A program made the translations under genes and the position numbers. From Dipteris shenzhenensis (lineage: Eukaryota; Polypodiophyta; Polypodiopsida; Gleicheniales), in NCBI GenBank assembly GCA_047967505.1, contig CM106540.1: a DNA stretch of 64,000 nt; one strand, 5' to 3'. Of the stretch, positions 1 through 11,734 are shown one piece after another (positions within the stretch are counted from its first letter, which is position 1; each line of letters opens with the position of its first letter). Under the pieces are notes generated by a model. That model saw only the letters and a program-made list of their open reading frames with translations, was not told the DNA's origin and did not search any database.

Positions 1-480
1 TCATGTGTAAGCTTTTGCGAGAGAACTGGGATTAATGGCACACATGACGTCCATTGATCTCCTACTAGCTCCAATTCATAAAAGTCCCCTGAGAAGCAGC
101 TTGTTATTTGTTTTATGTCATTAACACTCCATGAAGGTGATAGGATTGTCCCTGAAGAGCTGGGAAGTTGATCTTGGCTTGCAGAAAGTGTTTTGGCTCA
201 TGTGGTATTAAATCTTTCAACAACCAATTTATAAGCTTAACTCCAAAATAGGTACTTTTAGTAGGCCAAAAGTGTGTAAACATGGGGGGGGGGGTGTAGC
301 CTACTATCTTTAGGCCACTTTGCTTAGTTAAACACATATTCCAAGGGCATCAAATAGCTGTTAGAGCTCTATCTCTAATGGGGCAATGCTACATAGGCAC
401 GATATCATGAAAACTATAATATCTACCAAGTAACTTTTAAAAACAAGGTGAATGATATTTAATCATTCAGAAGGCCTACC
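1..480. repeat. Dispersed non-coding repeat A, copy 1
   Basis: Positions of about 20-290 recur at 2855-3140, and about 290-480 recur at 6705-6900. Both are nearly collinear apart from small changes. The second copy is split by extra sequence and by the Copia element at 3210-6463. I see no conserved reading frame or obvious terminal repeats, so the class is unknown. Confidence 0.7.
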
Positions 481-548
481 CAAGATAAAAAAAGCAAACA
501 AAAAAGAATCCACTAGAGATGGCGTGGAGGAAGACTCCAGGAGATAAA

Positions 549-613
549 GGAGAAGGAGAGAGGGAGAGAGGGAGAGAGAGAGAGGGGGGGGGGGAGGGAG
601 GGGGGGGGAGAGC
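549..613. repeat. Purine-rich (GA)n/(G)n low-complexity tract
   Basis: This is a GA-rich microsatellite running into poly-G. Two further GA microsatellites lie at about 1011-1043 and 1545-1584. ORFs that run through these tracts show RERERE or poly-Ser/Pro strings and are artefacts. Confidence 0.9.
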
Positions 614-949
614 AAGAAAAGGTGGAGATGGTATGTAGGAAGGAGGAGTTTAGAGAAGCAACTTCTCAAAGGGATTGGATTGAGGAGACAAGCATAAGCC
701 TACAAACAAGGAGAAAGCATAAGCCTACAAACAAGGAGAAAGAGGAGGAAGAGAAATACCAAAAAGAGAAGAGGTGAGTCTTCTTTCTTTCACCAAATCT
801 CGTTTTTTGTCCTTAATCTCTGAGAATCAAGCATGAAAACTAGCACATAGCCTTAGCAATACAAGGAGAAACATGCTTCAACACTCACAAAATGAAATCT
901 CACAAAAAATGAACCTACATTGCTTAAAGAGATTCACCTTCTTGAAAAA

Positions 950-1008
950 CTTCTTTTCACACAAGCAAAGAGGGAGAAGGGTGGAGAGGGAGCACAAGTG
1001 TTAGGAGA

Positions 1009-1046
<38 letters not shown>

Positions 1047-1440
1047 ACCACTTTAAAGGCTGCATTCAAGTCCATACTGGAGATAATGCAGAGAAGCCAC
1101 GTATTAACATATTGTCTAAAAGGGAAAATGCACTTCCAAAAATTCTAAAAATTCCTAATTTTCGCTTTTCTCAAATTGAAACGTTGATAAGGCTACCCAC
1201 GTTGCTAAGGCTACCTAGAGGGCAAGCCAAAAATAAAATAAAATTGAGTTGTACTAAAATTGAAAGTGCCAATAGCGCCCCCATAATGACATCAACACAG
1301 ACATGAACGAGTTTGAAATAAGGACATCAACAGAGAGATGATGAATGAAACACCAAGATCTAAGAGCAACACTCTCTACAGCAAGAAGTGACAAGTGGCA
1401 CCTCCTTGGCTTAAACCTTCACATGCAATGTGCATCAACA
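950..1440. repeat. Dispersed non-coding repeat B, copy 1
   Basis: The stretch beginning 'caaccactttaaag' and the one ending 'gcaatgtgcatcaaca' recur in the same order at 16535-17282. The second copy lacks most of the GA tract and carries a 311-bp insertion. The reading frame is not conserved between copies, so I treat it as a non-coding interspersed repeat of unknown class. Confidence 0.7.
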
Positions 1441-1541
1441 ATATGGGGTTGTGACTATGAGTACCTTTCTCCATACCTCATATTGAGAATTGGTATAGTG
1501 TCATTCTCCACAACCTCCTTGCATCTCTCTATCTCTATATC

Positions 1542-1587
<46 letters not shown>

Positions 1588-1589
1588 AA

Positions 1590-1641
1590 TGGCACTAGTG
1601 CCACTTTCTAACATCTCATGGATAGAATGGCACTAGTGCCA
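1590..1641. repeat. Pair of identical 14-bp palindromes
   Basis: TGGCACTAGTGCCA is a perfect palindrome. It occurs at 1590-1603 and again at 1628-1641, just after a GA microsatellite. It could be the footprint of a small inverted-repeat element or a chance local duplication. Confidence 0.6.
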
Positions 1642-1649
1642 TGCTCCAT

Positions 1650-2854
1650 AAGCATACTAGGTTAAGGATTTTGGACTTATTAATTCAATTCGTTTGGGAT
1701 TGCTTTATGAAATTATTCGGTTGCAATTTGTTTGTAGTTTTAATTTATGTATTGGAATGGAAAGGGATGGCTATAGATGTAGGGAGAAGCTCATGATGAT
1801 TGTGGGGAATGAAGTGGATGCAATTGGTGCAATTTGTGTAATAGACCAAGAGGGCTACTGTAGTGGAGTGAAGATTGGGATAGAAAATGTATCAGTGATA
1901 GATAGTGTCAGGTGGCCTAAGCCTCTCTATAAGACTTTGGTGATGCTTTAGATGAACCAGTATTCAAGGATCTACACCAAGTGAGCCTAAGTAACCTTAT
2001 GTTGAGGTAATGCCACTTTCTTCATCGGAAATTGACAATCGCATTTGTGAATCTTGGAAGGAGAAAAGGTTGTAGTAAAAAAAAGACAATGATGAGAGGT
2101 GTGATCTTATATGTTTTCCTGGACGACTCTACAAACTTTGATCTATTGGGTAACGATTGCATTGGTGTGGATATTTAGGAGAAAGAACTACAGGATGTGC
2201 CTTAGAGTCTTCTATGCAAGAGGTTGGTTGTCTCAGCATAGTTAAGTGGCCCATCAAGTAGATTAGCTTATTGAATGGAAGCCCATTGCAACAATATGTG
2301 CCCATGGACAAGATGCTAGAATAGATGAGGTAGTCAACGGTCAAATATTGCAAAAACGATGTTCCACCTTTAAAGAATAGAAGATACTCTTTCATTTAGA
2401 GGAAGCCTAAGCAAAGAGACATCAATGTACAAAATGCCACCGTCAGTCAAATATGCCTTTCAAGCAACACTAGATAGCCTTTTTGGAGAGCTTATTCTTA
2501 TCATATCAGAAAATATCTACTACCATGTTTGGACCTAAAATGATGATCGTGAATGATGCATTAACACAAACTTGAAAACATTAGCAGAATCTCTGCACAT
2601 GAGTACTCCTAACAAATACATTCAACAATTTTTTCTCATTGTTGGTACATGTATACTAATCTGTAGAGACACACACACTCCACTACAACAATGAAAGAAA
2701 ACAATGTTGATTTTAAAAATGCAAAATGTGACAAAAGAAATAAGGGTGTGAAAACATGTAAGCATTGCCCAAGGGCAGACTCATTGAATTTACTTTGCAA
2801 TACTTAGTGGTGGGATCGTGGCTGAACACAGTGAGATTGGCCACCTAGAATCAC
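1650..2854. other. Intergenic stretch, no supported gene
   Basis: Only short unmatched ORFs (for example 1694-1951 and 2129-2395) are present. None shows a recognisable domain or a splice-supported extension. I see nothing else here. Confidence 0.6.
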
Positions 2855-3209
2855 ACAGAAGCTTTTGCAAGACCTGGGATTAATGGCACACACAACCTCC
2901 ATTGATCTCCTACCAACTCCAATTCATAGAATTCCCCTAGCGAGCAGCTTGTCATTCGGTTTGTGTTGCTAAGACTCCATGAAGGTGACCAAATTGTCCC
3001 TGAAGAGCTAGGAAGTTGATCTTGGCTTGCATAAAGTGTTTTGGTTCATGTGGCATTCAATCTTTCAACAACCAATTTATAAGCTTAACTCCAAAATAGG
3101 TACTTTTAGTGGGCCGAAAGTGTGTAAACATGGGGAAGAGGGGGATTCATGGATGATTTTTTCAACTTAGTTTCGTTAAGAAGTGAAACTTTTATATTGG
3201 CATTGAAAG
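2855..3209. repeat. Dispersed repeat A, copy 2, 5' part
   Basis: This matches bases 20-290 of the window in the same orientation. The copy resumes on the far side of the Copia element, where about 6705-6900 matches 290-480, with roughly 300 bp of non-matching sequence around the insertion site. The Copia element therefore landed in or beside this repeat. Confidence 0.65.
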
Positions 3210-6200
3210 TGTTAGATATCAATGCTCCACTCTTGTGTAACTACGCGGGAACCAGCTAACTCTACTTGTAAGCCCCCCATATGAGGAGAAGGCATTTGAG
3301 TAGCTCGATTATTTGGTAGGTCCTAGTTTGGACACCAGATGGGGGCCATGTATGGCCTGATGGCTAGACGGAGTTAGCACACTGCCAACTAGGCTACATG
3401 CAAGTGCGGGAAGGCATCCCATGATTGACCGCACTGAGGGTAGATAGAGCATTTCTCAGGGCAGCCCACTCTCGAGTTGCGGGGCCCATTTGGAGTCCCA
3501 GATGATCTCGGATGGCTATGGGCCGAACAAAGACGGTAGGTTAGTTGCTCTATTTTATGCCACAGTTCACACGGACCTCTGCGGAAAGATGGAGACGGAA
3601 GCTTTGGGTGGTTCCTGCTACTTCATGACACTGATCGATGACTATAGTAGAAGGATATGGATATACTTCCTAAAGACTAAAGACGAGGCTTTTAGTAAGT
3701 TCAAGGAATGGCATGTAATGGTCGAGAAAGAGACGGGGAGGAAGGTGAAGAAATTGAGATTAGACAGAGGTGGAGTTCACATCAACTAAATTCGAAAGTT
3801 ATAGCAAAAGTCACGGGATCAAGAGGCAGAAACCCCTGCCACATACATCACAGCAAAATGGAGTAGCAGAATGCAAGATGCACGTCATCTGCGAAATGGG
3901 AAGGAGTGTGATGAAAGGGAAAGATTTGCCGAAGAATTTCTGGGCTGAAGCATGTAACATGGCAGTTTACATTCTCAATCGTAGCTACACGAAGGCTATA
4001 AACGGGATGACTCCACTACAAGCCTTTTTTGGTAAGAAACCTTCAGCTGCACATTTCAAAGTTTTTGGATGTGATTATTTTGTGCATGTCCCTGATGCTA
4101 ACAGGACCAAATGGGAACCGAAGAGCTGGAAGTGTATTTTCTTGGGCTACAGTGAAGAGGCGAAGGGTTACCGTCTCTATAACCCTGTTACCAAGAATGT
4201 ATTAGTAAGTTGCGATGTGGTCTTCTCAGAACAGCTACATCAATTGGAGGAGGATGCTTCCTTCCCAGACAACCAGGACCAAGATATCCATCCAGTACCA
4301 CCACCAATAGTAGACTGAACTCCCCCAATGGTGCTTGGGAGGATTCAAGATAAAGAAGATGAAGAAGAGCCTGTAGAACCACAATGGCAACGGCCATTCC
4401 CAAAGTGGGTAAAGTAGCTTTTGGACGGTAGAGAACCTCCAGCCATTAAGGAGGAACCATCCGAACACTGCTGGTCCAAGAGATTAGAGGAGCAAAGAAG
4501 GGCGCAAGAACACTTGGTCAACTATGCTTTGATGACAGAGGTGATCCGTGCTAATGAACCCAAGTGTCTTGAAGAGGCACAAGGAGATGATAGGTGGATG
4601 GAGGCTATGCACTTGGAGTATGGCTCCATAATGAAGAACAACACTTGGGACCTTATGGATCATCCACCAAAACGCAGCTGCATTTCCTTCACATGTCTTT
4701 GAATTCCACTTTCAATAGGGTTTTGATTATTAGGATATTTTTGTTCCCATAGCTCAACTAACCTCAATTCACAGTGTTTTGGCTTTAGCAACCCAGGGAA
4801 GTTGGCCCGTGTTTCAGATGGATGTAAAATCTACCTTTCTAAATGGAGATCTCAAGGAGGAGGTATACGTGGAACAACCACCAGGTTTTGAGATCCCCGG
4901 TTTAGAAGGTAAAGTCTGTAAACTAAAGAAGGCACTTTACGGGCTGAAACAGGCCCCACGAGCGTGGTACCAGTAGGTTGATGCCTAATTTCTGCAAAAC
5001 GGGTTCAAGAGGAGCCAATCTGATGCAAATTTGTATATCTTCAGAGAAGAAGGTAGGTGTTTGATCGTGGTCCTTTATGTGGATGACCTTGTCATAATAG
5101 GGAACCATGAAGAGAAGATCTCGCAGACAAAGCATTTGCTAGGAAGAGAGTTTGAAATGATAGACCTCGGACTGATGCATTTCTGTTTGGGGATTGAAGT
5201 TTGGCAAGAGCCAAAACAGATCTTCATTTCACAGCTGAGTATGCTGGAGAAATACTGAAGGCATTTGGCATGGCTGAGTGCAAGACAGTTGGTACCCCTA
5301 TGGAGGTTGACGTGAAGCTCTCAAACAAGGATTCATCACCACTGGTGGACAAAGCGAAGTACAGAAGGCTTGTGGGCAGTTTGATTTACTTGTGCAACAC
5401 ACGGCCGGACATCAATTTTGTGACTGGTGTACTAAGTAGGTTTTCCAATAAGCCTCGGGAGAACCATTGGAGGGCAAGGATGCGAGTGCTGAAATGCATC
5501 AAAGGCACACTTGTTATGGCATCACCTATACCAAGGGCAACATCTTGACTGGATTCTGTGACTCGAATTGGGTAGGAGACGTGGACAGCAGGAGGTCAGT
5601 GACAGGTTACTGTTTCTCACTTAGATCTGGACATGTGTCATGGGTCAGCAAGAAGCAACCCACAGTTGCTCTTTCTTCTACCAAGGCTGAGTACAAATCA
5701 GCATGCTTTGCTTCTTGCGAGGCAGTATGGTTGAGGAGGATTTTAGGGGACATGGGTGCAGTGCAGAACAAGCCTACGCAGTTATCATGTGACAATCAGA
5801 GTTGCATGGCGATTGCAAAGAACCCTGTGTTCCACGCTCGCACAAAACACATTAAGATTCAATATCACTTTGTACGCGAGTATGGCCTGATGGCTGGACG
5901 GAGTTGGCACACTGCCAACTAGGCTACATGCAAGTGCCAGAAGGCATCCCATGACTGACTGCACTGAGGGTAGACAGAGCATTTCCTGGGGCAACCCAAT
6001 GTCGGGTTGCGGGGCTCGCATTTGGAGTCCCAGATGATCCCGAATGGCTGTGGGCCGAACGGAGACTGTAGGTTAGTTGCTCTATTTTACGCCACGGTTC
6101 TATCGTGTGGTCGGTGGCCTATTTCAGGACTAACCCCTAGTCGATCGTTTTGGGCAGAATGGGTCGGTCACCCAATTGGGTCCAACCGACTACGACTAGT

Positions 6201-6463
6201 GGCTATATAAGAGCAAGCCCATGAAGCCCAGTTCATCACTGGCTATAACAATCCTGATTCCTTAGCATCCATCCTCTGTCTTCTACTGTTTCCAGCTCGC
6301 CATCGAAGCTTCTTTCACAGGAGCACACGATTGGGAGGCAGTGCCATCTATTGTGTCAGTTCTATAGTAATCAAATTTTTTATTCTCCATACAATCTGCT
6401 TTTCTCTCTTGCATATGAGATCCTGTTATCTATTGAGCACAGACATATTATTGTTTTCTTACA
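3210..6463 (+). mobile_element. Copia family 1, copy 1: internally deleted, rearranged element
   Basis: The element starts TGTTAGAT and ends TTACA, and it is flanked by the 5-bp duplication GAAAG (3205-3209 and 6464-6468). The first 350 bp are 5' LTR. At about 3564 the LTR breaks straight into integrase, so the LTR 3' end, primer site, gag and protease are missing. At about 5880 the RNase H region breaks into the middle of the 3' LTR, losing the polypurine tract and LTR start. Near 4670-4730, RT sequence is replaced by unrelated filler. The intact duplication suggests either transposition of a pre-deleted copy or later internal deletions. Confidence 0.9.
3564..5878 (+). pseudogene. Copia family 1 integrase/RT/RNase H remnant (copy 1)
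   Basis: This encodes the integrase catalytic core (HTDLCG at the 5' end, LRLDRGG, QNGVAEC), the IFLGYS integrase-C/linker region, reverse transcriptase (QMDVKSTFLNG, LYGLKQAPRAWYQ, LYVDDL) and RNase H (GFCDSNW, SSTKAEY, CDNQSC). Compared with copy 2, a 2-bp deletion near 3773 shifts frame, TAG stops occur at 4415-4417 and 4974-4976, and about 110 bp of RT is replaced by filler near 4671-4730. The 3' end of RNase H is lost. It cannot encode an active polyprotein. Confidence 0.9.
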
Positions 6464-6900
6464 GAAAGTCTGTATGCCCTAATAAAAATGAATGTTTGAA
6501 ATATTCGCTAGGATTTGAAACTTTTATGCAAAAACATTTAAAGTTTCTCTAGGATTTGCATTTTTTCCTTCAAAATTAAAAATAAAATAAATAAAGAAGC
6601 ACTAACTTCTACCAATATTGTAAAACTAAAAAAATAAGCTTGAAAACTTTCGCCAAGATTTTATAGTAATATATAAGCATAGCTTCGATAAAAACATCCC
6701 TAGGGGGGTTGTAGGGGGGTTATAGCCTACTATTTTGAGGCCACCTTGCTTAGTTAAACACGTATTCCAAGGGCATCAAATATCTGCTAGAGCTCCTAAT
6801 GGGGCAATGCTACATAGACACGAAATCACAAAAACTATATCCACTAAATACTTTTAAAAACAAGGTGAATGATATTTAATCATTCAGAAGAATACCCAAT
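6464..6900. repeat. Flank of Copia copy 1 and dispersed repeat A, copy 2, 3' part
   Basis: The TSD GAAAG is at 6464-6468. Positions of about 6705-6900 match 290-480 of the window. The stretch between is AT-rich and shows no gene. Confidence 0.6.
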
Positions 6901-7385
6901 TGCAAAGTAATCCCATAACAGCTTTTATATTTCTTATAAGTTGAACACATGATCTTCTAAACTCTACCCAAAATCCACTATCATAATGAAGGTCCCCTAA
7001 CCCCAGAAGCCCACATGGCTACTCGATACATTGCAAACTATAATAAAAACAACAAAAAAACTAAAAGGGTAAAACATTTTCAGACAAATATCTGATACCA
7101 AACACCAAGCATAAAGCTATAGGATGACAATCTAGGAATGGTATGCTAAAGTATTGCAAATCAAAACACTGTCCCAATTTTGCACAATGCACACTATCAA
7201 CACTACCCAATTGCAAAATAATCCCTTATCACTTCAACTATTTCTTATAACTTGGAGAAATATTCTAAAACTCCATCCAAAATACAGTCCTAGTGAAGGT
7301 TCCTAACCCACATAGCCCACACGGCTACTTGTTACATTGCAAACTGCAATAAAATTGTTAAAAGAAGAAGAGAGTAAAACATTGG
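6895..7385. repeat. Direct repeat of a ~185-bp unit
   Basis: A unit beginning 'acccaattgcaaa' at about 6895-7085 recurs at about 7202-7385 in the same order. Shared landmarks include 'atttcttataa', a 'cccacatggctact'-like block and 'cattgcaaact'. About 115 bp of other sequence separates the units. There is no coding signal. Confidence 0.6.
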
Positions 7386-7794
7386 TTGGTCCACTAAGCT
7401 GACACTCATTGTAAGCTCACATGTGATAGTGCCTCTAGGAGCTCCTGCTTTGTCAATGCAACTTGGTGTACAAATGGATGTTTATCCAAGTCTAGCCCCA
7501 AATGTTACCAAGAATATTAGTATAGGTGTTTGCATGCCATGTAGCAATCAAGTCGTTGTGCTCTCCTAGAGAAATCTTCACAAGTACATGAAGGAAAGAC
7601 ACAAATGGTGACAACGTATTGTAGGCCTTTTGACTACGACCCTCTTGTCGACACAGCAAACTCCACATGATCTCTTGTTCTAATAACGTTGATATTTAGT
7701 ACATCACATACCATGATTGTAGAGGAGTCTATACGATTTTGCATTTCTTTTGTTATTTTCCTTCGCCAATGCACCTTTTGTCCATCTCTCAAGG
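7386..7794. other. Spacer, possibly degraded 3' end of transposase-like gene
   Basis: No ORF or RNA gene is visible. It lies just downstream (minus strand) of the transposase-like coding blocks and may contain their decayed end. Confidence 0.4.
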
Positions 7795-10700
7795 CTAGTC
7801 TCCCCAACACCTCAGGCCTTGCCGTCGAGCTTGCTGTTGAGACATCAAACCATTGATCACAAAACCACTTGCTTGAAGCACTTGTATCCCATCTTGACTT
7901 AGTGATGTCCCTCTACTCACTACCCATCTAGCAGGGGCCTGGTCCTGCAAACCCTCAATAGCCTTTGTGGGGCTCCAACAATGGTCCACATTATCTCCAC
8001 AAAACCATATCATTTGACTTCAAACACCAATTGGAGTGTTTATCCATCCATAGAAGCTAGGGGCAGGGACACCAAATGATCCATACCTCCTGTTAAAGTC
8101 TATCAACTTGTCACACTTGCATCGTGTATCCTCTATGTAACCCTGGCACCTTACTTTACTACCAAGGTTGGTGCAACGGATCGCCCACTTTGTTTGATGA
8201 AGATCAAATTCCTCCATCACTTGTAACTCAAACACGAGATCCCACTCCACTTGGCAAGGAGGATCTTTGCTAAGCTCCTATAGTTACTCTCTGAAACTTT
8301 GGGCGATGTAAGTTATTCTCATGAATCGTATCTGACATGGATTTTGGCCGTTTCTTTCTAGATGTCTTTTCATTGCCCATTTCATTTCCACATGGTTTTT
8401 CAACCCTAATTGTCTCATCCACATCATTTGTCAAGTCAATGAATTCTCATTTGCCACTGCAATGCATGGTTCTTATAGTATCTCTTCGCATCAACTTCTC
8501 AACACATGGGCCCTTGCCAATATGTTTTCCTCTCACAAAGTAAGATGCATGCTTTGTGCTTTGTAATACCGCAGTTGTCAAATCTAATGCACATGCATCA
8601 TATAGTGACATATACTTAACACCACTGTTTGAAGCTAGCCAACTACCATGGACAGACTCTGCTAAATTAGTTCTTGGAATAAGATATCCTTCATCTTTAT
8701 CCATACCCTACAGAAGATATTCTGTAGTTAGTATCACACCATCAAAGATAGTATCTTCTATCTTCGTTTAGTGCTGCAAATGTAATTCATATTGAAATAT
8801 CCAATGCAAAGAGCAAGGCAATACTTACCTTAAGCATATATTCACTCCAATGAGAAACCCTTGCATGCCAAGAAGCCAACCATGTTTCTATCATCCTCAC
8901 TCTTTCCTTCAGCACATGACGCTCATTTAACCATGAATATAAAGACTTGAATTCCACCTCGGCAATTGATTTTGAAGAAGTGTTTTTCCAACATTGGCAT
9001 CTCATCTTGAATTCTTGTTGATCATGAGATGGCATACACTTCCTAGAATTCTTCTCTAGATTATCCTCCCAATGCCACAAGCAAGACCTTTCCTTGGTTT
9101 CCATCACATTATCTGGACCACCATTGAAAACAGTCCTTACTGCCCTCCAGTTTGCTTGTGTTTCATCACCCAAGAAGCCCTTAAACTCTACCATGCCATA
9201 TCCTTCTCTTTCCATGACTTTACTAAGGAGAGTCCAAAAAAGCACTTGAGCATCAGTATCCTCAACTTTAAAATCATATGTAGCTATGGTTTCAAGTTCC
9301 TGAACATGCCATTGTTTCCCAATCATGAATCCTTTTCACAAAATCAAAACAAACCCAACAACCCTCAAGCTCCCCCCTAGGGCACATCTTGTTCACCAAA
9401 TCTATTAGATATCAATGCTCCACTCTTGTGTAACTATGCGGGAACCAGCTAACTCTACTTATAAGCCCCCCATATGAAGAGAAGGCATTTGAGTAGCTCA
9501 GTTATCTGGTAGGTCCTGGTTTGGACACCATATGGGCTCCATATGGGGGCCATGTGTGGCCTAATGGCTAGACGGTTCAAATAGAGTTGGCACACTACCA
9601 ACTAGGCTACATGCAAGTGTGGAAAGGCATCCCATGACTGACCGCACTGAGGGTAGATGGAGCATTACACTCTCGGGGTGCGGAGCTCGTTTGGAGCCCC
9701 AGATGATCTCGGATAGTTCTGGGCTAAACAAAGACCGTAGGTTAGTTGCTCTATTCTACGCCATGGTTCTAACGTGTGGTCGGTGGCCTATTTTTGACCT
9801 CCAGTCGACCGTTTTGGGCTGACTAGGTCAGTCTCCCAATTGGGTCTAACTGACTATGCCTGGTGGCTATATAAGAGCAAGCCCGTGAAGCCCATATTCA
9901 TCACTGGCTACAGCAACCCTGATTCCTTAGCATCCAGCCTCTGTCCTCTACTGTTTCTAGCATGCCATCGAAGCTTCTCACACAGGAGCACACGGTTGGG
10001 AGGCAGCACCATCTATTGTATCAGTTTTACAGTAATCAAATTTTTATTCTCCATACTATATGCTTTTCTCTCTTGCATACGAGATCCTGTTATCTGTTGA
10101 GCACAGACATATTGTTTTCTTACAAAATCAACACCTGAACCTGGACCTTGGATTGACATCTTAAACACATGACACATATTGAAAGACAAACAAGTTAACT
10201 ACCCCGGGAACACAAGGCTCTGGAAGTAATCATATTTGCTCTTTATCTTTAACTGTAAAATTTTGTCAAAGCTAGTTTCCATGCCTCCACCTTCATGCAA
10301 TGCATCCTTCTTCCACTTAGATATCCTGAAAAAAAGACTCACTCTACTTAGGAAACATACCCCTTTGGAGTCAAACCACAAGCATAATTGAGAGAAAGTG
10401 TTTTACCTCTCTGTGTCCAACAATGGAGAAACCTTTGTCAATAAGGCATCAAGCTCCACCTCACTCATTCTTTCAATACTAGGAACATCACTGTCAAGGA
10501 AAGACTGCCTCAAGTATAATATCTTTGGCCATTCTTTTTTGGATATATTTAGGTCTCATTTGACCAACACTTTTGACAAAATTAGTAACCTTGGCTTTTC
10601 AGTCCTGCATTACCTTTCTAGATGTGCCCTCTGTAATAGCATGTAAATGACATCCAATATGAATTATGCAGCTTGTAACCTTTCTTCCATCTATGTCATT

Positions 10701-11505
10701 CGGGTAACACATATACATTTTACATGGGCAAGATGCTATGCATTATGCATTTTTTCCACAATGGTAACATTGCAAAGTTCTAAATTCTTCTGTACCCTGG
10801 CCATCACCAACCACTTTATAAAGTTGACCCTTCCATTGGCAATCATTTTCTATGCTAGATCAAATAAAAAATGGCCAAAGCTTGTTCTTGCACACCAAAT
10901 GTCCCCCACACCTCCTTAATCTCACAACACCATTAAATCCCGAAATATTAGTTGTCACCTCTTCACTCCAAACATGGCCATCAAATTTTAGCTCCATTCC
11001 TTTTGTCCTCACAACTACATATGCAGGTGGAAACTCAAAAAGAATATTGCCGTCATACAAGCTAGGAAGTTCATTGACATTTTTTTGACACCATTTGAAA
11101 AGCAATATATAATGTGCTTTTAGAACTTGATTCTTTAATCAAATCAATCACACTCAAGAACGTCTTTTCCTCACTGCAAGATTTAGGAGACATTGTAGTC
11201 TTAATAGAAGGGCTTCTTGTTGCAAGTCCAGTAACCTTAAATATATGCCCAAATTGAACGTCTAGGATGAACTCCTTCTCACCCCCTCTCAAATAGAAGG
11301 AACATCAAATGAATGTCCTCATTGGATTCATGAAATAGTTGATGTAGTCTGATAGTTGCACTATCAAAGACAAAGCAAGAAGAAATCTCTTTAACCCCAA
11401 TAACACAAACACCATTTTGAGTGAGCTTCCTTAATGTTCTTAAACCTCTTCCATCCTCTAGTATAGCAGCAGTCGGTGTGTCCAAGGAAGATCTCTCCAT
11501 AGAAA
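7795..11505 (-). pseudogene. DDE-type transposase-like gene, split by a solo LTR
   Basis: Collinear minus-strand blocks appear to form one gene read from high to low coordinates. They begin MERSSLDTPTAAI (about 11505), continue through a block with GHVWSEEV and GFNGVVRLRRCGGHL (11105-10860), then DLVNKMCPRGELE directly at the LTR border (about 9402). Next comes FKGFLGDETQANWRAVR with CLWHW (9326-8787), then RTNLAESVHGSWLAS with KYMSLYDA (8704-8447), and a C-terminal block (8250-7795). The order resembles a transposase-like family I recall from bryophyte and fern proteomes. DDE chemistry is inferred from the conserved Asp in FLGDETQANW and the CxWHW segment. Frames change between blocks and stops are present, so introns plus decay are likely. 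The exact superfamily (MULE-like or other) is unsettled. Confidence 0.55.
9403..10124 (+). mobile_element. Copia family 1 solo LTR
   Basis: A single LTR of the family seen at 21733-22464 is flanked by the perfect 5-bp duplication AAATC (9398-9402 and 10125-10129). Its first dinucleotide is TA instead of TG, and its last is CA. The LTR TATA motif is retained at about 9868. This is the usual product of LTR-LTR recombination after insertion. It interrupts the minus-strand transposase-like gene between the DLVNKM block and the upstream blocks. Confidence 0.93.
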
Positions 11506-11734
11506 CAAAGTAAAATGCTTCAAACGAGAAAGGTGATTTGCAGGACTTCCAAAGCAAATAGTGGTGGCATGTTTGAAAGCCAACCCAAAGGACTAAGCAA
11601 TCCAGCTCAAGGTGGTGTACTCTGGAGAGGAACGAACTGAGATATTGGAGATTAGACAATGAATCAATCAGAAGCCAGAATGAGAAATTGAGGGGATTGC
11701 AGCATTGAAAGTGAAACTGGGAAAAAAGCATTCA

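Noticed and set aside
463-669. Minus-strand ORF rich in Ser, Leu and Pro
   Set aside because: It is produced by reading through a GA/G microsatellite. There is no domain and no flanking gene structure.
920-1611. ORFs with RERERERE runs
   Set aside because: The repeats are translated GA microsatellites. The surrounding sequence is an interspersed repeat whose frame is not conserved in its second copy.
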